This document shows positions 50,300-56,395 of a stretch of 56,395 nt of DNA, one piece after another. Positions within the stretch are counted from its first letter, which is position 1; every line of letters begins with the position of its first letter. The stretch is from Thermotogota bacterium. GTDB lineage: Bacteria > Thermotogota > Thermotogae > Thermotogales > Fervidobacteriaceae. The stretch spans positions 1 to 56,395 of the forward strand of contig JAUQPP010000005.1 in the NCBI GenBank assembly GCA_030550315.1. The letters are read 5' to 3'. The notes under the pieces were generated by a model that was not told where the DNA came from, did no database searches, and saw nothing but the letters and a program-made list of their open reading frames with translations. The translations under genes were made by a program, and so were the position numbers.

Positions 50300-52087
50300 C
50301 TATTCACTCCTTTCTGCGTCTGTATTTTCGTAAAGCTTTATTAATTCCTCTGATTTTGATTTGAATATCTCGAGCAACTTTGGATCGAAGTGCGATGGCC
50401 CCACTCGGCCGTCACCTTCAAGGATAATTTTCATCGCTTCTTCATGTGAAAGCGCTCGTTTGTATGGACGACAGCTCCTAAGTGCATCGTAAACATCCAC
50501 AATCTTCACGATCCTTGCCTCGAGGGGAATATCTTCACCCTTAAGTCCTTCAGGATAGCCTGTGCCGTCGTAGTTTTCGTGGTGATAGAGTGCTATATTC
50601 AGAGCCACAGCGAAGTATGGATGCGTTAATAACCTTTTCGCGTAAATTGTGTGCTTCTTTACTTCCTCAAATTCTTCGGGTGTCAGTTTATCGGGTTTGA
50701 GCAAAATTTCTTTCGGAACGTAGATTTTTCCAATATCGTGAAGTGGGGAGAAGTTGACAATTTTTTCTTTGTATTCCTCATCGATTTCAATTTCATTTAC
50801 TATGAGGCGTACCAATTCCTTCGTTCGTTTTACATGTTGACCCGTTTCGCCTTCGATACCTTCGACGATATCAACGAGCTTTTCGGAAAAATCGAAGAAT
50901 GCGTTTCTAATTTCTTGTGAAAGCCTTTGAATGTTTCTGTAGTTCTCCTCGAGTTCCTCGTTCATCGCTTCGAGTTCTTCAACGTCCGCTGAAATGATAC
51001 TGCTGGCATCGTACAGTGCATCTTGGACATCAGCTATTTCTTCGATGATACTATCGTCATAACTTGGGGAAATGGAAAGGTTGTTTCGGAATTCGGACAC
51101 CATTGCTTTTAATGTTTTCAATTCTTTGCTCAAGAATTCAAACGTCGATTTGTTCACCAAAAACACAAGCAGCGCGGAAAGCACAAAAGCTGCCAACCAG
51201 AAGAACACGTGTATCAGGATACCGATGTAGCTTAGTCTGACCCACAAATAGAGCGTTTGCCCCTTTTCGGGAAATTCCACGTTCATATCTATAATGAAAT
51301 CTTCATATAATAACGTTTTTTTCAAGTCCGTGGGAAAATCGTCGAACTGATCTAAGAGTTTTTCTTTGGATACGGTGTATACTCCTTGTTTTAAAACGTA
51401 ACGATCCACTCTTACGAATTCTAAGAGATACTTTTCCACGAAATCTTTAGGAAAATAGAACACCGTTCCAAATATATAGTCCTGAAAGAGCGGAGTAAAA
51501 ACAACAAACGTTAGGCGTCTTTCATCAGCTTCAAACAATTTTCCTTGGGCAAAACCACGGTGTTCCATAAGAGATTTGATAAAAGTGACGTAATTCGTTT
51601 CACCCACCCGGATTTTTGAAAAGTCCAGACCGACTATACTTTTTGTGCGAGTGGAAATGACACATCTACCGGATGGCTCGATGACAAAATATCCCACGTC
51701 CCATTCCCAAGGTTTCTTCATCAGCATTGGTTCTATGGTTTTCAACAGAACCTCTTCATTTGAGATAGCGCTCAGCCCCATACTCTCGATAACGTTGCTA
51801 ATATCCGTCGCATATTGTATCAACTGCTCGAACTTTTTGGAAATGGTGTGGTTTGCTTCCTGGAGCAGGGCCAAAACTTTTTCTTTAGCCATAGATAGTT
51901 TTTGGGCAACTATGGTCTGTTTGAAAACACTCTGGAAGTATGCGTATATCAATACATTGAATACAACCAAAGCAATAATCAGAGGAAGGAGTATGTAGTA
52001 AATCTTTCGTTTCGCGAAATCGGAAAAACCAACCCGATTTTTCAATTCCTTCAAGTTCTCACCCGACCCTTCTGAATAGAACAACAT
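50300..52087 (-). CDS. HD-GYP domain protein with membrane-anchored sensor
   Basis: The 595-residue protein has two membrane helices (about 29-50 and 290-315) around an extracytoplasmic Cache-like sensor (VGYFVIEPSGRCVIST, VFTPLFQDYIFGTVFYF), then a coiled coil and a C-terminal HD-GYP domain. Catalytic motifs are LHDIGKIYVP, HHENYDGTGYPEGLKGEDIP and EARIVKIVDVYDALRS. HD-GYP enzymes hydrolyse cyclic di-GMP. It is a plausible counterpart of the GGDEF protein two genes away. ATG at 52087 lacks a ribosome site; TTG at 52054 has GGGTGAG in front and may be the true start. Confidence 0.92.
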   Translation of the reverse strand: MLFYSEGSGENLKELKNRVGFSDFAKRKIYYILLPLIIALVVFNVLIYAYFQSVFKQTIVAQKLSMAKEKVLALLQEANHTISKKFEQLIQYATDISNVIESMGLSAISNEEVLLKTIEPMLMKKPWEWDVGYFVIEPSGRCVISTRTKSIVGLDFSKIRVGETNYVTFIKSLMEHRGFAQGKLFEADERRLTFVVFTPLFQDYIFGTVFYFPKDFVEKYLLEFVRVDRYVLKQGVYTVSKEKLLDQFDDFPTDLKKTLLYEDFIIDMNVEFPEKGQTLYLWVRLSYIGILIHVFFWLAAFVLSALLVFLVNKSTFEFLSKELKTLKAMVSEFRNNLSISPSYDDSIIEEIADVQDALYDASSIISADVEELEAMNEELEENYRNIQRLSQEIRNAFFDFSEKLVDIVEGIEGETGQHVKRTKELVRLIVNEIEIDEEYKEKIVNFSPLHDIGKIYVPKEILLKPDKLTPEEFEEVKKHTIYAKRLLTHPYFAVALNIALYHHENYDGTGYPEGLKGEDIPLEARIVKIVDVYDALRSCRPYKRALSHEEAMKIILEGDGRVGPSHFDPKLLEIFKSKSEELIKLYENTDAERSE

Positions 52088-52105
52088 CAGTGCTTATCAA
52101 AAACA

Positions 52106-52114
52106 AGTATATCA
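52106..52114 (-). promoter_or_regulatory. Extended -10 promoter of the HD-GYP gene
   Basis: On the minus strand TGA plus TATACT (52114-52106) fits an extended -10. The start would be near 52099, leaving about 12 nt before ATG 52087 or 45 nt before TTG 52054. Confidence 0.55.
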
Positions 52115-52199
52115 CATAGAAGTTTGAAATTTTTGGTCGAAATATTGGGCCAGGTCTCAATTTTAATCTAGTTGAAGGCTTATTTCATCCAATCTCTAA

Positions 52200-52238
52200 A
52201 AATTCGAAACGGTTCCGGCGCACCAATCACCGGAACCG
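52200..52238 (-). terminator. Terminator of the sugar operon
   Basis: CGGTTCCGG (52210-52218) pairs with CCGGAACCG (52230-52238) around an 11-nt loop. On the minus strand it is followed by TTTCGAATTTTT, directly after the GH130 stop. Confidence 0.87.
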
Positions 52239-52252
52239 CAGGATTCGTACCA

Positions 52253-53140
52253 TTACTTTCTACACCACTGGAGCACTTTTTCCACATCTATTGTAGCAAG
52301 TGCGATGTAATTATCGGCTGCTCCGTAGTAGACGTAATATTTTCCTTTGTACTCCACCATCGCGTCGCTAAAGACTACGTTCGGTACGCCTCCGAAAATT
52401 TCCCATTCTTCCTCCGGTTCAAGGATTGGTTCTTCACTGCGTTTGAGCACCTTAGTTGGATCGTTCAAATCGAGTAACATAAATCCGAGTCTGTAGATGG
52501 GCCTTGGTGCATCTTCAACACCGTGGTAAAGCAAAAGCCAGCCGTAAGGAGTTTTAATCGGTGGTGCGCCGGCACCGATTTTCAGGTTATCCCAGTACCC
52601 CTGCCTTGGTCCAGCAACTTTTACATAATCTCCCCAGTGAATCAAATCGTCGGAGTACGCAAACCAGATGTCGGGTGGAAATCTGTGGATCATGACGTAC
52701 CGGCCGTTTATCTTTTCGGGGAAAAATGCGGCATCTTTGTTGTCTATTTCATCTTTGATGACGACTCCATAGCGCTCCCAGGTTATGAAATTCTTTGTTG
52801 ATGCCATTGCCACCCTTGGTCCTTTTGGAGAGTAGGCGGTGTAGAGCATGTAATATCTATCACCTATTTTTGTGATTCGTGGGTCCTCAACACCGTAGAG
52901 TTCATCCTGGGAGGCTGGACTAAAGACCGGTTTTTCCAACCTGTTAAATCTCACACCATCTGTGCTCACCGCGTACCCGATGCGAGAGACCATATCCTGC
53001 CCTTGTGCTCTGTAGAGCATGTGAAAGAGTTCTCCGTCGTAAACGACAGCACAGTTGAAGACAAACTTGTCCTCCCAGATGTGACCGGGTACGGGTGCAA
53101 GTATCGGATTAAGTGGGTGCTTCTCGAGTTTCAACTCCAT
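52253..53140 (-). CDS. Glycoside hydrolase family 130 (mannoside phosphorylase-like) protein
   Basis: The 295-residue protein has the five-bladed propeller pattern of GH130, enzymes that phosphorolyse or hydrolyse beta-mannosides. Visible features are HPLNPILAPVPGHIWE at the N-terminus, VFNCAVVYDGELFHMLYRAQG, GVEDPRITKIGDRYYMLYTA (catalytic-type Asp), KDAAFFPEKINGRYVMIHR and IGAGAPPIKTPYGWLLLYHG. It resembles the T. maritima protein TM1225. The exact substrate is open. ATG at 53140 follows AAGGAGGT by about 8 nt, 15 nt after the aglA stop. Confidence 0.92.
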   Translation of the reverse strand: MELKLEKHPLNPILAPVPGHIWEDKFVFNCAVVYDGELFHMLYRAQGQDMVSRIGYAVSTDGVRFNRLEKPVFSPASQDELYGVEDPRITKIGDRYYMLYTAYSPKGPRVAMASTKNFITWERYGVVIKDEIDNKDAAFFPEKINGRYVMIHRFPPDIWFAYSDDLIHWGDYVKVAGPRQGYWDNLKIGAGAPPIKTPYGWLLLYHGVEDAPRPIYRLGFMLLDLNDPTKVLKRSEEPILEPEEEWEIFGGVPNVVFSDAMVEYKGKYYVYYGAADNYIALATIDVEKVLQWCRK

Positions 53141-53155
53141 GCTCTCTGACCTCCT

Positions 53156-54577
53156 TCACTCTTGTTGTTCAACTTTTTTCTGCTCACTCAGCATAAGCGG
53201 ATAAAGCTCATCCATTACCTTACGCACCTGTTCACTGCTCTTCGTTCTTGGGTCTCTTTCAAGAATGTCTTCAAGAAGTTTCAAATTTTTAGTTTTAAAG
53301 ATCTCAAGTGCTTGTTTCGCAAGAAGTGTCCTGGGTTTCAGATACCAATCAAGAATCCTCTTGGGCAGTGAGACATCTTCAAACTCGAATTTTTCACCTT
53401 CAACGTACGCACAGATTTCCACGGCAATATCATCATCAAGTCCCTTGATTTTTCCATTGTTTAGAACGTTAACCACAAATCTTCTACGTTCGCCGTTGAC
53501 TACGCTGTCTATGAATGGTACATGTTGCTCGCGACTAAGCTTAGAAGGATCGAGTAAATCCGCTATCAGAGTCTTCCATTCTTCACTTACATGTGGAATT
53601 GCCTTGATTACCTCATCTTTTGCCTTCGTCAATTTTTGACCGTTTTTGACTGCCTTCGCAAAGAGTTCTATTACGCTCACCACAGCGTTTAGCTGACCAA
53701 CGTACCATTCCCAACCGAGTTCCGAATCCGCTCCTCCCCATGGTTCTCCGTACCATCGTTTCTTAGTTTCAAGGTTCCTGTGGTACTTCCATGTTGAGTT
53801 GCGAACGGTGTCTCCTATTGGGAAAAGACCGTACGTGCGGTACATATCCCACGCTACCGGAGAGAGTTGATCGTCGAAGGGCGTTGACGGTTTATGCGGT
53901 TTATCCGCGTACTTTACCAATTCTTCGTACAAATTCTTTCCATCGGGTGATTCAAATTTTGTCAGCCAGATGCCGTGGTTCACACCGGCAACCTGCCATT
54001 TGTAATCTTTAGCACCGACCACCTCGGCTAGCGTTTCCACCGAAAAATGCCCATGACAAAATCCTACCATCTTTATACCTGTTTCCGTCGATACAAGTGT
54101 TGTACCTTCCAAAACAGGATTTGCGGCTTGAAGGTACCAGGCGTCTGGAGCCAGTTCTTTGATAAGGTTCGCTATCTTTAAAAACAAGGTCATCTGGTTC
54201 CAGTTTGTCAGGTTAAGGTAGTCGGTTACAAAGTTATAATTTTGCGCATCGATGCCCCTGTAATATCCGTACTTCTCACCTATCGTCCTTACTTTGTTGA
54301 GGTATTCGTGTCCACCAGCGAGTGCCGTGTTAATTACGAAGTTGGCGCCTTCTATAGCTTTTCGGAGCGATAAGGTCTTTTCAAATTTTAAGTTCGCTCC
54401 GAAGAACTCGGTGAGTTCTCTTGCAAGAACTAGGACATTTTCAAGCCTCTCTTCGTTGATATCCATGAGGACAACTTCTGTGCCAGAGAGTTTGGGCATC
54501 TTACAAAGGTCTGAGATGATTCGCAATGAAAACACAGCGCTTCCAGCTCCAACGATACTGATGCGCAGATTAGTCAT
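53156..54577 (-). CDS. aglA: GH4 alpha-glucosidase, AglA type
   Basis: Family 4 glycosidases use NAD+ and a metal (often Mn2+) and cleave by an oxidation-elimination route. The 473-residue protein matches T. maritima AglA in sequence: ISIVGAGSAVFSLRIISDLC (NAD site), VLMDINEERL, INTALAGGHEYL, YGYYRGIDAQNYN, QAANPVLEGTT, the metal Cys in VGFCHGHF, WQVAGVNHGIWL and WYGEPWGGADSE. AglA hydrolyses small alpha-glucosides such as maltose. ATG at 54577 follows AGGAGG. It lies after the MalF/MalG permease genes, so its sugar is probably what they import. Confidence 0.95.
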   Translation of the reverse strand: MTNLRISIVGAGSAVFSLRIISDLCKMPKLSGTEVVLMDINEERLENVLVLARELTEFFGANLKFEKTLSLRKAIEGANFVINTALAGGHEYLNKVRTIGEKYGYYRGIDAQNYNFVTDYLNLTNWNQMTLFLKIANLIKELAPDAWYLQAANPVLEGTTLVSTETGIKMVGFCHGHFSVETLAEVVGAKDYKWQVAGVNHGIWLTKFESPDGKNLYEELVKYADKPHKPSTPFDDQLSPVAWDMYRTYGLFPIGDTVRNSTWKYHRNLETKKRWYGEPWGGADSELGWEWYVGQLNAVVSVIELFAKAVKNGQKLTKAKDEVIKAIPHVSEEWKTLIADLLDPSKLSREQHVPFIDSVVNGERRRFVVNVLNNGKIKGLDDDIAVEICAYVEGEKFEFEDVSLPKRILDWYLKPRTLLAKQALEIFKTKNLKLLEDILERDPRTKSSEQVRKVMDELYPLMLSEQKKVEQQE

Positions 54578-54612
54578 TTTTCAGACCTCCTTGGTTTAAA
54601 TTAAAGCTTTTG

Positions 54613-55437
54613 TTATTTAAGCGTAATCGAAATACCTTGCAGGAAGAATTTTCTCAAAGCAAGGAAAATTATGAGCATTGGCAGTGTTTGGATCACTGCA
54701 CCGGCCAAAACGGGTCCCACGTAACCGGCGTATTCGTGGTTGAAGCTTGCAAGTAAGACTGAAAGTGGCATCTTGTTGTAGTCTCTAATAACCATCAAGG
54801 GCCACATGAAGTTGTCCCAGGTACCTATAAAGGTGAATAAACCGACGATTGATGCAGTTGAACTTGCAAGTGGAAACATCACCTTAAAAGCTATCCATAG
54901 TTCGTTTGCTCCGTCAATTCTCGCAGCTTCTATGTAGTCCTTTGGAATGGATTTGTAGGATTGAGCAAACATAAACATACCCCAAGAACTAATGAGTGAC
55001 GGTACAATCAAAGCCTTGTACGTATTGAGCCAGCCCAGGTTCCGCATTAGCACGAACATTGGAATTATGAACATGAACCCAGGAAAGAGCATTTGATACA
55101 AAATAAAATTGAAAATTGCCTTTCCGAGTCCAAACTCTATCTTTGAGATCACATATCCTAACAACGCAGAGGTGAAAACAACCGAAAATGTTACTGTTAC
55201 CGTGACGAACAAGCTGTTCAAGAAGGCTCTGACAAAGGGTCTGTGCAGACGTTCGGATGCTTCCAAGATGAACCTGTAGTGTTCGAGAGTCAATTTCCTT
55301 GGCCAAAACCTTGTGTAAATATCTTCTACAGGTTTAAAGGATGAAAGTACAAGCCATACATACGGATAAATCCAAACGATGGCAAGCGCCAACATTACGA
55401 CGGTGATGATAATCGAATTGATTTTGTCCCTTTTCAT
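54613..55437 (-). CDS. Sugar ABC transporter permease, MalG type
   Basis: The 274-residue permease of the CUT1 family has six helices, the N-terminal WIYPYVWLVLSSFKP, and the EAA coupling motif EAARIDGANELWIAFKVMFP, then TWDNFMWPLMVIRD. It pairs with the MalF-type protein encoded upstream to form the channel of a sugar importer; ATPase and binding protein are not in the window. ATG at 55437 follows AAGGAAGTGA and overlaps the upstream stop by 4 nt (ATGA). Confidence 0.93.
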   Translation of the reverse strand: MKRDKINSIIITVVMLALAIVWIYPYVWLVLSSFKPVEDIYTRFWPRKLTLEHYRFILEASERLHRPFVRAFLNSLFVTVTVTFSVVFTSALLGYVISKIEFGLGKAIFNFILYQMLFPGFMFIIPMFVLMRNLGWLNTYKALIVPSLISSWGMFMFAQSYKSIPKDYIEAARIDGANELWIAFKVMFPLASSTASIVGLFTFIGTWDNFMWPLMVIRDYNKMPLSVLLASFNHEYAGYVGPVLAGAVIQTLPMLIIFLALRKFFLQGISITLK

Positions 55438-56306
55438 ACGAAGGTCACTTCCTTTTCGAAGAGTTTTCTGATCAGCATCACAAGACCGTAGCTCATTGCC
55501 GCTGTCACAATGGCGATGGTTGTTGCGTAAGATGGATTTATACGCTTGAAAGCGGTGTCGTACATGTACACCAAGAACGTCATAGTCCTATTCATCGGTC
55601 CACCACCGGTAATCATGTACGGTTCGGTGAAGATGCCGAACGTGAGTGTTGTGGCCAAGATTGTGACCGTTATAAGGGAAGGGTTGAGCAACGGTAACGT
55701 GATTTTCCAGAAAATCGTCCTCTTAGTTGCTCCATCGAGCTGTGCTGCTTCGTAGATCGACTGCGGAATACTTAAAAGCCCGGCGTACAGTATAAGTCCG
55801 TAGTATCCCATAAACTTCCACGTGATTATTAGACATATCGAAAACACTGCAAACTCAGGGTTGCTGAACCAAGGAATCGTGAATCCAAAAACGGAGTCCA
55901 AGAACCGATTGATGGGTCCGTTAACAGCGAACAAGTTCGAGAACAACAACGAGTACGCAACTCCCGACGAAACGTTCGCAAGCAAAAAGCTGAGCATTAT
56001 GAAGGTTTTTCCGAACTTGATTTTCGTTAGTGCCAAAGCAAAAAGCAAGGATGCGGTCAAGACCATGGGTATAAGAAAAGCAAGAAAATTCAGTGTATTT
56101 AGGACTATTCGCCAAAACATGTGGTCAGTGAACGTGTTTACGAAATTCATAACACCCACGAACTGAGGTTTTGTAAAATAGTTCCACTTAGTGAATGCAA
56201 GCACAATCATCCAGACAAACGGGTATCCCCAGAAGACCGCGGTGTAGAATAAGTATGGAACAATCGCCTAACCGAAAGCTCTTTCCTTCCAGCCAAGTCT
56301 TCTCAT
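55434..56306 (-). pseudogene. Sugar ABC transporter permease, MalF type, interrupted by an amber codon
   Basis: The intact reading frame runs from ATG 56306 (GGGAGTGAT site just upstream) for 291 codons, but codon 13 is TAG (56270-56268). Around it the frame reads MRRLGWKERAFG, stop, AIVPYLFYTAVFWGYPFVW, clearly the cytoplasmic tail and first helix of a MalF permease. The rest is normal: an EAA-type loop, YEAAQLDGATKRTIFWKITL, and YMITGGGPMNRTMTFLVYMY. The only later ATG (56210) has no ribosome site and would lose most of helix 1, leaving 258 residues. A recent nonsense mutation, a base error or readthrough could explain it. MalG follows with an ATGA overlap. Confidence 0.85.
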
Positions 56307-56349
56307 GTCTATCACTCCCGGGATCTACTGAAAGAGAAGGTACAAGTAA

Positions 56350-56376
56350 CGGGCGTGGAGGGGGTATCCACACCCG
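56350..56376 (-). repeat. Stem-loop upstream of the MalF-type gene
   Basis: CGGGCGTGG (56350-56358) pairs with CCACACCCG (56368-56376), nine pairs with one wobble and a 9-nt loop. There is no T-run. It lies where a binding-protein gene would end, just outside the window, and may limit read-through into the permeases. A second short repeat, GAAGCT/AGCTTC, sits at the very edge (56379-56395). Confidence 0.5.
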
Positions 56377-56395
56377 CTGAAGCTTTAACAGCTTC

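Noticed and set aside
1-56395. CRISPR arrays, insertion sequences, prophage or integrases
   Set aside because: No regularly spaced repeats, transposase-like proteins, terminal inverted repeats or attachment-site duplications were noticed; the single tRNA has no fragment copy visible nearby.

Overview
The window looks like a chromosomal segment of a thermophilic member of the Thermotogae, most likely Fervidobacterium or a close relative. This is inferred from content, without any search. The markers are a full-length reverse gyrase, an AglA-type GH4 alpha-glucosidase, a T. maritima-like encapsulin, a K+-dependent-type membrane pyrophosphatase, large oligopeptide/oligosaccharide-type ABC importers, short archaeal/Thermotoga-type SpeD, and frequent GTG/TTG starts behind strong GGAGG-type ribosome sites. 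There is no CRISPR array, insertion sequence, phage or rRNA gene. Nearly all of the window is densely packed housekeeping and transport genes.

Layout. 1-4.8 kb (minus): flagellin N-terminus (cut by the window edge), NAD-dependent epimerase, tRNA-Pro(GGG), an endonuclease III-like glycosylase, panB and an HD phosphohydrolase. 5.0-12.97 kb (plus): a five-gene family-5 ABC importer (binding protein, two unusually large permeases, two ATPases) ending at a bidirectional terminator, faced by a lone second binding protein. 14.8-21.3 kb (minus): an unrecognised protein coupled to reverse gyrase, then an XRE/cupin regulator and speE-speD. 21.6-33.96 kb (plus): a queuosine-precursor-type transporter, lipoate/octanoate transferase, rsmI, rsmD, a DUF47 protein, a lipoprotein, rnhB, thyX, a DRTGG-like protein, folD, yajC-secD-secF, then membrane pyrophosphatase and a divergent phosphofructokinase.

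34.1-45.6 kb: a GPH-type sugar symporter with a LacI-like operator; a histidine kinase with a tandem binding-protein partner; dnaK under a CIRCE element; a TPR protein; a znuA-znuC-znuB zinc importer led by its own Zur-type regulator and an operator; and a small secreted protein. 45.7-46.9 kb is an encapsulated-ferritin/encapsulin iron-storage pair. 46.9-52.1 kb carries a GGDEF cyclase and an HD-GYP phosphodiesterase flanking a phosphohexomutase. 52.2-56.4 kb is a sugar operon (MalF, MalG, AglA, GH130) whose MalF gene has an in-frame amber codon at codon 13.

Most worth a second look: the roughly 520-residue extracytoplasmic insert in the DppC-type permease; the PFK homologue with a remodelled nucleotide site next to a membrane pyrophosphatase; the MalF amber codon; the split binding-protein/kinase sensor; FolD with Gln at the catalytic Lys position; the encapsulated ferritin with an atypical C-terminal tail; and several well-formed operators (Zur-type, CIRCE, LacI-like, and two unassigned palindromes).
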